A DNA stretch of 42,721 bases from Meridianimarinicoccus aquatilis (GTDB lineage Bacteria > Pseudomonadota > Alphaproteobacteria > Rhodobacterales > Rhodobacteraceae). The position numbers and the translations under genes are program-made. Under the pieces are notes generated by a model. It did no database searches. It was not told where the DNA came from and saw only the letters and a list, made by a program, of their open reading frames with translations. The stretch lies in NCBI RefSeq assembly GCF_004358675.1, contig NZ_SMZO01000031.1, forward strand, positions 1 through 42,721. Direction: 5' to 3'. Positions 18,354 to 26,825 of the stretch are shown one piece after another. The stretch's first letter is position 1, and every line of letters begins with the position of its first letter.

Positions 18354-18388
18354 TGGCGGTGCGTACAATTCTTGCGTGCCATATGGCA
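18354..18388 (-). promoter_or_regulatory. Possible regulatory region with a 12-bp palindrome upstream of ASST-like paralogue 2
   Basis: Carries TGGCGG, TGCGTAC, TTCTTG and CCATA in the same order as the region upstream of the other ASST operon, followed by the perfect palindrome TGCCATATGGCA (18377-18388). It lies 96-130 nt upstream of the start codon, inside the 200-nt gap to the next gene. An operator is a reasonable guess; the regulator is unknown. Confidence 0.35.
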
Positions 18389-18459
18389 TGGAAAAAACAT
18401 GCGGGCCAGCGTCTGGCGCGCAGGGCCAGATGGCCCGGGCGCTGCCATGCCGTTCGTCA

Positions 18460-19383
18460 TCATCCGCTGTTACGGCCAGTCAAAGGCGCCCCGGTCAAAG
18501 CTTGGCGCAACATCCAACCCGCACGGCAAAAGCGCAGCCGCAGCAGCGTGGTTGATCCGCGCCACCGTTCTGTCGTGTCGCTCAACGCCGGCGCAGTCCA
18601 GATACGCGGCAGATGGGCAACACCTGACAAGGCCACAGCGCCGGCGCGCAGCACCCATGTCAGCCGATCAGCGGGATCCGTGCCGTGCAGCAAGAATGTT
18701 TCATCGGTGGTCCGGCGCCACTTGCGCACCAGCGCGGGCCAATCCTGCCGGGTCGGGTGCGACACTGGCAGATCGTCGTCATAAACCAGCACAAACCCCT
18801 GTGCGGTGGCGCGCCGGCACCAATCCATGTCTTCGGACAGGCCAGGCACCATATCGCCAGTGGCCAGGAAGACATCGCGCCGGGTGACCAGATTGGCGGT
18901 GACGGAAAATCCTTTACGCGCCACGTAATCGCGCTGGTGGAAGGCGAACACGGCTTCAAAAGCTTCGGCGCCGGATCGGGGCGGCGGCGTTTCCTCGAAC
19001 GTGTCGACGCGCCCGCCGACCAGATCGCCGCGTGTGGCGGCATCAAAGCAACGTTCAAGCCAGTCTGGCGCAGGCACGCAATCGCAATCCAGGAATGCCA
19101 GAAGCGGGGCGGTGCTGGCATGAACCCCGCAATTGCGCGCGGCGGCGGCCCCGCGGGCAGTTTCGGTCAGACAGCGCATGCCAACCGCGCCGCCAATCCG
19201 AGCCACCATTGCGGCAGGCGATTCCGGCGAGGCATTGTCCACGACCAACGTCTCCACACCGGGCACGGCACTGAGTTGCGGTGCCAGCGCCTGCAGGCAC
19301 CGTTCCAGGCGGTCCGCGTCATTATAATGCGGGATGATCACGGCCAAGCGGAAGGTTTCATCTGTCGGGGGTACGGGCGGCAC
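18460..19383 (-). CDS. Family 2 glycosyltransferase
   Basis: 307 aa from the GTG at 19383. The frame is open to an ATG at 19539, but the extra 52 residues look non-coding and would reach within 34 nt of the divergent gene. The GT-A fold is clear: 'LAVIIPHYNDADRLERCL' opens the nucleotide-sugar domain, 'ETLVVDNASPESP' follows, 'LLAFLDCDCVPAPDWLE' carries the DxD metal site and 'GLSEDMDWCRRA' holds the conserved ED of the acceptor side. The C-terminal part ('VRKWRRTTDETF') is usual for inverting GT2 enzymes. It would add one sugar to the lipid-linked repeat unit; which one cannot be told. Confidence 0.85.
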   Translation of the reverse strand: MPPVPPTDETFRLAVIIPHYNDADRLERCLQALAPQLSAVPGVETLVVDNASPESPAAMVARIGGAVGMRCLTETARGAAAARNCGVHASTAPLLAFLDCDCVPAPDWLERCFDAATRGDLVGGRVDTFEETPPPRSGAEAFEAVFAFHQRDYVARKGFSVTANLVTRRDVFLATGDMVPGLSEDMDWCRRATAQGFVLVYDDDLPVSHPTRQDWPALVRKWRRTTDETFLLHGTDPADRLTWVLRAGAVALSGVAHLPRIWTAPALSDTTERWRGSTTLLRLRFCRAGWMLRQALTGAPLTGRNSG

Positions 19384-19452
19384 TGGGCATGACTCTCTGA
19401 GGATCGCGTGGCGAAGTTGACAGATTTTTACGGGTTTGCAAAGACCGCGAAT

Positions 19453-19533
19453 GCTGCGCCGCAGCGTGATTGCCTGTCTGCGGGCTATCTGCCGCTGTAT
19501 TTGCCGCAGCGCAGCGTGTATGTTGTGCACAAC
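19453..19533. promoter_or_regulatory. Palindrome-rich divergent control region
   Basis: Between the two divergent glycosyltransferase starts lie GCTGCGCCGCAGC (19453-19465), TGCCGCAGCGCAGC (19502-19515) and the perfect 12-bp palindrome GTTGTGCACAAC (19522-19533). TTGACA occurs at 19417-19422 but without a convincing -10 box. The 14-base word at 19502 recurs exactly at 12995-13008. The clustering suggests operators for a dimeric repressor. Confidence 0.4.
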
Positions 19534-19572
19534 GGCCAAGGTCAGCCCTAGTTACGAGGATAAAATTTACCC

Positions 19573-20676
19573 ATGTCGCAGACGCCTACGCAAAGCCCAC
19601 AGTCCCCGGCATCACAAGATAACACGGGGGCTGGGCTTGGGGTCGTCATCGTCACGTTCAATTCCGGCAGCGAAGCTGTGGACTGCGCCGAAACCCTTTT
19701 GGCGGGCGCGCGCGCGGCGGGTCTGCCTTTGCGGGTCGTTCTGGTGGACAACGCATCACAGGATGACACCGTAGATCGCCTGCGCGGCTGGGCGTCGGGC
19801 CTCAAGCCATTTGCCGCACCCGAGGATTTGCCCTTTGACTGCCCGCCCCTGCCAAAGCCACTGGATTTGATCGAGGGCGGCACCGACATGGCCGCTGATC
19901 CCGAAACCCGGCTTGCCTTGCTGCATAGCGGTGTGAATTGCGGCTTTGCCGGGGGGGTCAACCGCGGCCTTGCCTATCTGGCGCGCTTTCCCGATCTGGG
20001 GCATTTCTGGGTATTGAACCCGGACAGCGTGGTGCCGCCCGAAGCGATGACTGCGCTGGCGGCGCACTGTGCCGATGCATCGCCCTATGCGCTGCTGGGA
20101 GGGCGGGTGACGTATCTGGACAGGCCCGACGTGATTCAGATCGATGGCGGGTTGGTGAACCGGCGCACAGGAGTGACCGGCAACCTGGCGCTTGGGGCGT
20201 CGCATGCGGCAACCCCACCCCCCGATCCCGCGCAGCTTGATTTCATCATGGGGGCCAGCATGATCGCCAGCCGTGCCTTTTACGAGGCGGTTGGACCCAT
20301 GCGGGAAGACTATTTTCTTTATTACGAAGAAGTTGACTGGGCCATGCGCCGGGGTGACCTGCCGCTGGCCTATTGCGCGGGTCTGCGGATCTATCACCGC
20401 GCGGGCAGTTCCATTGGCTCGCCAACCCTAAGCCGGATTGCATCGCCCTTTTCGCTGTATTTCAAGCATCGTGGCCGGATCCGGTTTCAACGCCGGTTTT
20501 TCCCGCGAAACCTGCCTTTCGCCTATGCGTACACGTTGGCCTATGCGGCCCGGTTGTTGGTCCAGCACCGGGCGCCCGCCCATGCGGCCGCCGTGTTGCG
20601 CGGGGGATTTGGGCTGTCCGCCCCGGCCAGCGTGCGCGACAGACTGAGCCCCGATGCGGCGAAATTGGCATTCTAG
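19573..20676 (+). CDS. Family 2 glycosyltransferase (rhamnosyltransferase-like)
   Basis: 367 aa. GAGG lies 13 bases before the ATG. 'GVVIVTFNSGSEAVDCAETL' starts the GT-A domain and 'RVVLVDNASQDDTVDRL' follows. After an insert of about 40 residues comes 'NCGFAGGVNRGL', then 'FWVLNPDSVVPPEAM', whose 'NPD' is the DxD-equivalent metal site, and 'YFLYYEEVDWAMRR' with the catalytic-side acidic residues. This order is that of rhamnosyl/galactofuranosyl-type GT2 enzymes. The C-terminus ('FKHRGRIRFQRRFFPR') is basic and may lie on the membrane. No rhamnose synthesis genes are seen in the window, so the donor sugar is open. Confidence 0.87.
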   Translation: MSQTPTQSPQSPASQDNTGAGLGVVIVTFNSGSEAVDCAETLLAGARAAGLPLRVVLVDNASQDDTVDRLRGWASGLKPFAAPEDLPFDCPPLPKPLDLIEGGTDMAADPETRLALLHSGVNCGFAGGVNRGLAYLARFPDLGHFWVLNPDSVVPPEAMTALAAHCADASPYALLGGRVTYLDRPDVIQIDGGLVNRRTGVTGNLALGASHAATPPPDPAQLDFIMGASMIASRAFYEAVGPMREDYFLYYEEVDWAMRRGDLPLAYCAGLRIYHRAGSSIGSPTLSRIASPFSLYFKHRGRIRFQRRFFPRNLPFAYAYTLAYAARLLVQHRAPAHAAAVLRGGFGLSAPASVRDRLSPDAAKLAF

Positions 20677-20947
20677 TCACCCTCTCCGCGCCGACCCTGC
20701 CTGCCCCATCCTATCCTGACGTGCCCCGATTTCCGGGCCAACTGTCCGCGCGTTTGCCTGCCAAATAGCAGGGGGCAGACAGACAATCCGAACGACGCAA
20801 GTTGGCGCGAACTACCGACTAAAGTCAAAGGGCTGATACCTACGGATGCCCTTATTTCGCCACCCCCCCGAAACTGATAAAATTGTATCGCACGCGCAGA
20901 TGCCGTCAGCGACCAGAAACGCGCATTTCTGACAAAGGTTTTGAAGC

Positions 20948-23900
20948 ATGGATTATTCTCTCGTAACTGGTGAAAAACACGCCATCGAGCAAGCCCCTGA
21001 TGGCAGCCCGGTGATCACTGTGACCAGCCAAGAAGAATACGCCGCAGCCATGGACAGCCTGCAAAGCACAGGTGGCACGGTGCTTGTGGACACATCGGGG
21101 GGCGCCTTCCGCCTTGATACGCACAATGTGAACGCTGAAAGCCGTATCCTGGTCACGTCTGCCGACCCCGATGTCCCTGCCGAAATCCTGGGCATGAAAG
21201 TATCGCGTACGTCGAACATCACGTTTACCGGCCTTGATTTCCCCCCCGTGGAAGAACGCGACGGCCCGGTGCAAGCCGCCTATTTTCAAAACAGCATCAA
21301 CATCCAGTTCGCGGATAACACAATTCGCGGCGATGCGGATGGCAAGCTTGGCATCGACACGATGGAAGAAGCCTTTGGCGGCGGCGTATTCATGCGCGGC
21401 TGTACCGACATGGTCATCACGAACAACGTGATCGACAGTGTAAAGACCGGCATTGGCACATCCAACGGGACGAACACGCTGCTGCAGGGGAACATCCTGA
21501 CCGGCATGCAGGGGGATGTGTTTCGGGTCGTGTCGTCGGTGGATACCACGGTCGACAGCAACGTCGTTGACGGGCTCAACGGCTCTTCGGGGGATTTCAA
21601 CCACCCCGACATGCTTCAATATTACGATAACGACCCCGATGAACCTGTGATCCGCCTCACGATCACCAACAACTATTTCAACTCGGGCGACACCAGTTAT
21701 CAGGGCATCTACGGGGGGATGAACCACGACAGTGGCCCCTATGAAGACATTCGCATCGAAAACAACATGATCATCACCGGGTCCAGCAATGGGGTGAAGA
21801 TCGGGTGGTTCGAAGGCGTCGTGATCAAGGACAACACGGTGCTGTATAATGCCGACGCGGTGTCGCACAAAACGATGGATGAGGAATTTCCGGATAGCTC
21901 CCCTCCCCTCATTTCCGTTTATGCCGGGGCCGATGTCGAAGTGACCGGCAATATCGGCAACGTCATGATCCGTGACGAGGAGAAAGACGGGCTCACCGGG
22001 TCCGTGGTGTTCGAAAACAACTTCGAAGTCGATTATGTGAATGCCGATGCCGAGAACCATATCGACCAGATCATGGTCAATGTTGGCATGGGCGGCGACA
22101 AGGACATCCGGGATTTCCAACTCCTTGAAAACTCCATCGCCGAAGGCTTCGGATCAAGTCTGAGTGCGCAGGGCGACCTCGGCCTGCTCAGCCTGCGGGC
22201 TGTCACCACAGCCAACATGCCCCAATGCATGACCTTTATGGTTCACGATGCCGCAGACGGGGCCGTCTATACGTGGACAACGGCGGATGGGCGCGTTTTC
22301 CAGGGTGCGCAGGTGGACATCGCCTTTACCGATCTTGGCAATCAGGAGGTCACTCTTGAAGCCGTGACAGCGGATGGTGAAAGCACATCCATCACCCGCC
22401 GCGTTCTGATCGAAGATGCATCGCTGTTCGAATTCGATGCCGAAACGGGGTTCCCGGCGAAGGGCGACAACAAGGCCGAAGATGTCTATGTGCTGAATGG
22501 CGATGCCCAGATCGAAGCATCTGACGATGGCTCGGGGCGCATGGTTCTGGATCTTGACCCAGACGATTCCTTCAGCATTGCCCGGGGCATGGATCAGTTT
22601 GTCGACCTGAGCAAATTTTCCATCATGCTTGAGTTTCGCCAGCAAGCGCCGGATGTGGGCGGGTATATCCAGTCGGCCGGGAATATCCTCACCAAGCGTG
22701 GCGGTTTTGTGCTGGACGTGGATGCAGAAGGCACGTTGACCCTTGTTGCCTGGGATTCAGACGGCGTGCGCCACGAAGTATCGACCGATCCCGGCGTGCT
22801 GCTGGATACGGATTGGCACTGCCTGACCCTGTCCTATGACGGGGCTGCTGGAGACGAAAGCGGCCTGAGCCTGCGCTTGGATGACGCCGAAGTTGCCCGC
22901 GTGGAGATGAGCGGCTCGTTTGATCTGTCGGACCGGCCAATTCAGGTTGGGGCCCTGGGCAACAACCCCGGCATTGACGCGGAAGTGGCCGGGTTGCGCG
23001 TGGTCGATATCGTCACGAGTTGCGATGCAGAAGTCATGGACCCGTTGTCGCTTTTGTCCGAGGCCGCCCTGACAGGCATCGTGATCGAGGAGGTCTCTGC
23101 ACCCGCGAGCGAAATTGCGGGCATACCGCTTGACGATGCCTCCGGCCTGGAAGGGACGCTGGTGGACCAGGTCGATTTCGATGCGCTGGACAGCGAAGAT
23201 GGCGCCGCTGAAGGGGTGACACTGGTGCAGGGCCGCAATGGTCTTGCCATCGATTTTGACGGCAGCGAGGGCCAGTCCTTCGCGCTTGGCGACCTCTCTG
23301 ATCTGGAAGGGGCCGAGTCCTTCACCGTCGCCACGTCGCTGCGCATCGATGACATGAACGACACCGGGCGCATCCTTTTCCTGCGCGGCCTGCTTGATAT
23401 GTCCGTGGGAAAGAACGGCACGCTTGATCTGCGTACGACCCTGACCAATGACGCAGGCGAACGTGTGACGGATCGCGGGCTTATCAGCGGGGATGCCGCC
23501 GCCGATCTGGGCGACGGCGCTTTCCACCGGGTGGTGGCCAGCTATTCCGGCACTGATGGCGTGATGTCGGTCTGGATCGACGGAGAGTTGACCTATGAAA
23601 GCGCGCTGGAAGGTCATGTGGGGGAAATTGCCCAAACCATGATCGGCAATTCCTGGGGGGACACGTTCGATGGCGCCGTGGAAGGCGTGTCGATCTTTGC
23701 CGAGGCGGTGGATGCAGAAACCGTCACGCTGGATCACGCGGCCTTTTCCGGGATCGCCGAGCTGGTTTCCGAAAGTGCCGCGCCGCAATACGCATCGCTT
23801 TCCGACTCTGAACTGGGCGAAAGCCTGATCGCGTCCGAAGATTTCGAGGGACTGATTGACCCTGAGGCAGATCTGGTTGCCGCCGATCTGATCGAAACCG

Positions 23901-24433
23901 AGACTGGGCAGGCCATTGATTTTGACGGCGGGGAAGGCCAGTCCTTCCGCCTGGAAGGGATCGATGCCCTGGAAGGGGCGCAGTCCTTCACCGTCGCGAC
24001 CACCTTGCAGGTGGATGACATGAGCAATGCCGGGCAGATCCTGAAGATCCGGGGCCTGTTTGACATGGCGGTCAACGAGGATGGCACGCTGGACTGGTCC
24101 ACGACGCTCAAGAATGAAGACGGTCAGAGCGTCAAGGTTCGCAGCCTGATCGCAGGGGATCACGCCGCCAATCTGGGCGATGGTCAGCAGCACCGCGTGG
24201 TCGCGAGCTATGACCAGGACGCCTCTGAAATCCAACTGTGGATAGACGGGGATCTGGCAGATAGCGCATCAATTGATGGCGAAGTCGGAGAAATCCGTCA
24301 GGCCCTTCTGGGCAATGCCTGGGGGGATGTGTTCGACGGCGCTATCGAGGATATTGCGATCTTCGATCAGGCCGCCGATGCGGACCTGATCGAAAGCGAT
24401 TATTTGCAATTCGACAATACCGAGGTCGGCTGA
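20948..24433 (+). CDS. Large parallel beta-helix protein with PKD-like region and three LamG-like domains
   Basis: 1161 aa; AAAGG lies nine bases before the ATG. There is no signal peptide: the protein begins 'MDYSLVTGEKHAIEQ' and goes straight into the beta-helix (about 20-400), so another export route, such as type I secretion, would be needed. The helix carries 'NHPDMLQYY' with His219, Asp221 and Gln224, the motif shared with the other two beta-helix proteins, and 'IENNMIITGSSNGVKIG'. A PKD-like region (about 430-500) and three LamG-like sandwiches follow (about 530-690, 765-935, 987-1155); the last two are tandem copies. The protein is very acidic. A polysaccharide lyase, epimerase or binding role is likely by fold; the substrate is unknown. 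It ends 13 nt from the stop of the convergent beta-helix gene. Confidence 0.8.
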   Translation: MDYSLVTGEKHAIEQAPDGSPVITVTSQEEYAAAMDSLQSTGGTVLVDTSGGAFRLDTHNVNAESRILVTSADPDVPAEILGMKVSRTSNITFTGLDFPPVEERDGPVQAAYFQNSINIQFADNTIRGDADGKLGIDTMEEAFGGGVFMRGCTDMVITNNVIDSVKTGIGTSNGTNTLLQGNILTGMQGDVFRVVSSVDTTVDSNVVDGLNGSSGDFNHPDMLQYYDNDPDEPVIRLTITNNYFNSGDTSYQGIYGGMNHDSGPYEDIRIENNMIITGSSNGVKIGWFEGVVIKDNTVLYNADAVSHKTMDEEFPDSSPPLISVYAGADVEVTGNIGNVMIRDEEKDGLTGSVVFENNFEVDYVNADAENHIDQIMVNVGMGGDKDIRDFQLLENSIAEGFGSSLSAQGDLGLLSLRAVTTANMPQCMTFMVHDAADGAVYTWTTADGRVFQGAQVDIAFTDLGNQEVTLEAVTADGESTSITRRVLIEDASLFEFDAETGFPAKGDNKAEDVYVLNGDAQIEASDDGSGRMVLDLDPDDSFSIARGMDQFVDLSKFSIMLEFRQQAPDVGGYIQSAGNILTKRGGFVLDVDAEGTLTLVAWDSDGVRHEVSTDPGVLLDTDWHCLTLSYDGAAGDESGLSLRLDDAEVARVEMSGSFDLSDRPIQVGALGNNPGIDAEVAGLRVVDIVTSCDAEVMDPLSLLSEAALTGIVIEEVSAPASEIAGIPLDDASGLEGTLVDQVDFDALDSEDGAAEGVTLVQGRNGLAIDFDGSEGQSFALGDLSDLEGAESFTVATSLRIDDMNDTGRILFLRGLLDMSVGKNGTLDLRTTLTNDAGERVTDRGLISGDAAADLGDGAFHRVVASYSGTDGVMSVWIDGELTYESALEGHVGEIAQTMIGNSWGDTFDGAVEGVSIFAEAVDAETVTLDHAAFSGIAELVSESAAPQYASLSDSELGESLIASEDFEGLIDPEADLVAADLIETETGQAIDFDGGEGQSFRLEGIDALEGAQSFTVATTLQVDDMSNAGQILKIRGLFDMAVNEDGTLDWSTTLKNEDGQSVKVRSLIAGDHAANLGDGQQHRVVASYDQDASEIQLWIDGDLADSASIDGEVGEIRQALLGNAWGDVFDGAIEDIAIFDQAADADLIESDYLQFDNTEVG
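23240..24400 (+). repeat. Tandem duplication of a LamG-like domain within the 1161-aa protein
   Basis: Two copies starting at 23240 and 23906 (666 nt, 222 codons apart) share 'AIDFDG.EGQSF', 'SFTVAT.L..DDM', 'HRVVASY', 'IWIDG/VWIDG'-type strands and 'GNxWGDxFDGA'. They are far from identical in DNA, so the duplication is old. Confidence 0.75.
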
Positions 24434-24446
24434 CCCGGCACAGGCG

Positions 24447-26702
24447 TTACAGGCCGCCCAGCAACTCGTCCATTGGCTGAAACGCCAATTCGATCTGGTA
24501 GCTGGGCAGGTCCGTAAGGGCCATCACAGTGCCGCCGGATGACGTTGCCTCCGTGGTCAGGGTTCCGTCAGTCACCAGTTCTGCCAGCCTGTCGGCACTG
24601 GTCACGACATATCCGCCATCAGGGCCAAGGATCTGCAAGAAGTCGCCTTCGTCAAAATCCAGATCATAGACGACATGCAGGGCACCGTCATCGTCCGGGC
24701 TGCGGAAGTTGAACACAAACTTGTCCGCCCCTTCTGCGCCCATCATGACCGTGTTGTCGTTACTGCCGCGCAGGATGTCGTCATAGGCACTGCCAAGCAG
24801 CACCGAATCCGCGCTGCCCGCCTTGACAACACCGCCTGCCGACGGCGCGTCTTCTTGCACCATGCCCAGATCCAGCGCGGCCTTGATCAGCGCGTCGGCA
24901 TCCGTGCCCGTGGGCATGGCCGCACCCTCCAGTGTCATGCCCATCAATTCGATCTGGTGGCTTGGCAGGTCTGAGAAGGACACGATGGTGCTGCTGAACG
25001 CCGTGGCACTCGCGGTCAGGGTGCCGTCCTCCACCAACTCGACAAGCCTGTCGGCACTGGTCACGATATACCCGCCATCAGGGCCGATGATCTGCAGGAA
25101 ATCGCCTTTGTCAAAATCCAGATCCACCACCACATGCAGCGCGCCTTCGTCCGGGTTGCGGAAGTTGAAGACGAATTTGTCGCTACCATTGTTGCCCTGC
25201 ATCACGCTGTCGGCGTTGCTGCTGCGCAAAACGTCATCATAGGCACTGCCCAGCAGCACCGAATTTTCGAACCCGCCTGAAACAAACCCGCCGTCGGACG
25301 GGGCGTCTTTCTGGATCATGCCCAGGTCCAGCGCCGCGCCCACGACCGACTGCGCATCGATATCGGTCGGAAGGGCATCGGCCCCGCCATAGGTCCAGGT
25401 GCCCGCAGCCACCTGTTCGGCAACCGTGCGCCAGAACAACGGGCTATCGGGATCGGTAGAGAGTATCGTATTCGTACCGATCGTGATGCTGCCATCTGTC
25501 AACTGGTCGACAGGCGCCTTCACGTCCTTGCCGTTGGAATAGGCCAGAAACGTATTGCCCTCTACCCGCGCATCGGTGCTGCCCACCAATACAATCCCGG
25601 GCGTATAAATCTGAAGCGGATCGTCATCGAGATTGTCCTTGGGCAGGATGACATTGTCCTCGATCACGACCCCGTCCACGTCATAAATGGAAATGGCGTT
25701 CAGGTGTCCGTTGACGATGGTATTGCCCGTGATGGTGAAATTGCTGTGGGTGAACCCGCTTTCCCCGCTGAGGCTGCCATAGATGGTCTGGGTGTGCAGA
25801 TCGTCCGGGTCTTGCCAGAACTGGTTGTTGCTGATCGTGACATCATGCACGCCAAAAACCGAATTCGCCCCGTAAAACTGGATCATATCAGGGTGATCAT
25901 CCGAATTGGACTTGTCATGTTTCCACGGTTTGAAATTGTGAAATGCGCTGTCTTCTATCAGGACGCCGCGCACGTCGTGCATGTTGATGCCTTCGCGCAC
26001 ATCGTGAATATCGACGCCGGTAATGACGGTATCATAGGCATCTTGCAGCCCAACCGCGCTACGCAGATCGAACAATTCCAGCCCGCTCAGGGTGACAGAT
26101 GAACTGTCATGGACCTGAACACCAATATCGTATCCATAGTCGCTGATGGCCTCTTTGCGATTGGTGAACTTGGAATCCGGGTTCTGCCCCTCGGTGCGGG
26201 TGGGAATATACCCTTCGATCACCATGTCCTTAAGCACCACGCGATCGCTGTTTTCGACCATTACGCGGGTGCGATCATCCTCGGGGGCGATCTGTGCTGC
26301 ATCAATATCTATGTCCTGAATCGTGACCCCGGCCACATCGATCAGGTGCAAAGAGTCGGTCAGGATGGGGGGAATGTCAGGATCTACGGCGGCAATGGTG
26401 ATGCCGGTCGCAAAGTCACGCCCCGCCAGGGTCACAGTTTCATACGCCCCGGATACCAGTTCGATCCGATCGCCATCCTGGGCCATCGCAAAGGCGTCCA
26501 TCAGTTCTGCCGAGGTACTTACTGTAAGGGTCGTCATGGCTGTATCGTCTCCTGCCGACTCGTTTCGGAATAGCTCCGACAGCAAGGCAGACGACGCGGC
26601 AACAGCCGGGACAGGAACACACCACACAACCGAAACAAAAACGAGGTTCAAAAAAATAACGGTGGCCCACCGGGCAGCATTTAATGCTCGCGTAAGTTGC
26701 AT
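24447..26702 (-). CDS. Secreted parallel beta-helix protein with two tandem RTX-like C-terminal modules
   Basis: 751 aa from the ATG at 26702, which has GGAG seven bases upstream; 26723 and 26537 are other possible starts. With 26702 the N-terminus is a signal peptide ('WATVIFLNLVFVSVVWC', then 'PAVAAS'). Starting at 26537 would remove it and give an end similar to the signal-less neighbour. The beta-helix (about 55-440) has 'VTISNNQFWQD', 'FTITGNTIVNG' and 'DHPDMIQFY' with His270, Asp272 and Gln275. Two 145-residue modules follow (about 442-588 and 597-740), each with 'ALDLGM', 'SVLLGSAYDD', 'DKFVFNFR', 'DLDFD.GDFLQI' and a terminal helix. Function by fold: polysaccharide lyase or C5-epimerase-like. 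Confidence 0.78.
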   Translation of the reverse strand: MQLTRALNAARWATVIFLNLVFVSVVWCVPVPAVAASSALLSELFRNESAGDDTAMTTLTVSTSAELMDAFAMAQDGDRIELVSGAYETVTLAGRDFATGITIAAVDPDIPPILTDSLHLIDVAGVTIQDIDIDAAQIAPEDDRTRVMVENSDRVVLKDMVIEGYIPTRTEGQNPDSKFTNRKEAISDYGYDIGVQVHDSSSVTLSGLELFDLRSAVGLQDAYDTVITGVDIHDVREGINMHDVRGVLIEDSAFHNFKPWKHDKSNSDDHPDMIQFYGANSVFGVHDVTISNNQFWQDPDDLHTQTIYGSLSGESGFTHSNFTITGNTIVNGHLNAISIYDVDGVVIEDNVILPKDNLDDDPLQIYTPGIVLVGSTDARVEGNTFLAYSNGKDVKAPVDQLTDGSITIGTNTILSTDPDSPLFWRTVAEQVAAGTWTYGGADALPTDIDAQSVVGAALDLGMIQKDAPSDGGFVSGGFENSVLLGSAYDDVLRSSNADSVMQGNNGSDKFVFNFRNPDEGALHVVVDLDFDKGDFLQIIGPDGGYIVTSADRLVELVEDGTLTASATAFSSTIVSFSDLPSHQIELMGMTLEGAAMPTGTDADALIKAALDLGMVQEDAPSAGGVVKAGSADSVLLGSAYDDILRGSNDNTVMMGAEGADKFVFNFRSPDDDGALHVVYDLDFDEGDFLQILGPDGGYVVTSADRLAELVTDGTLTTEATSSGGTVMALTDLPSYQIELAFQPMDELLGGL
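24480..25375 (-). repeat. Tandem duplication of the C-terminal RTX-like module
   Basis: Two direct copies of about 435 nt, offset by about 460 nt, inside the 3' end of the beta-helix gene. Long stretches are nearly identical in DNA, for example CCGCCATCAGGGCC at both sites, which points to a fairly recent or homogenised duplication. Confidence 0.8.
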
Positions 26703-26825
26703 CGCCGCGCTCCGTACAAGCAACCCACTTTTTCCAGCATGGTCAGCTTAGGTGGATTAGCGCCTGAGATAAGCCGTTTTCCGCACAAAAATACGGCGGA
26801 AATACGCAAATCTATCCAGATTGCC

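Noticed and set aside
20906-24235. Two long minus-strand frames (404 and 492 aa)
   Set aside because: Antisense to the 1161-aa beta-helix gene, His/Val/Ile-rich in the way typical of reverse frames of acidic proteins.
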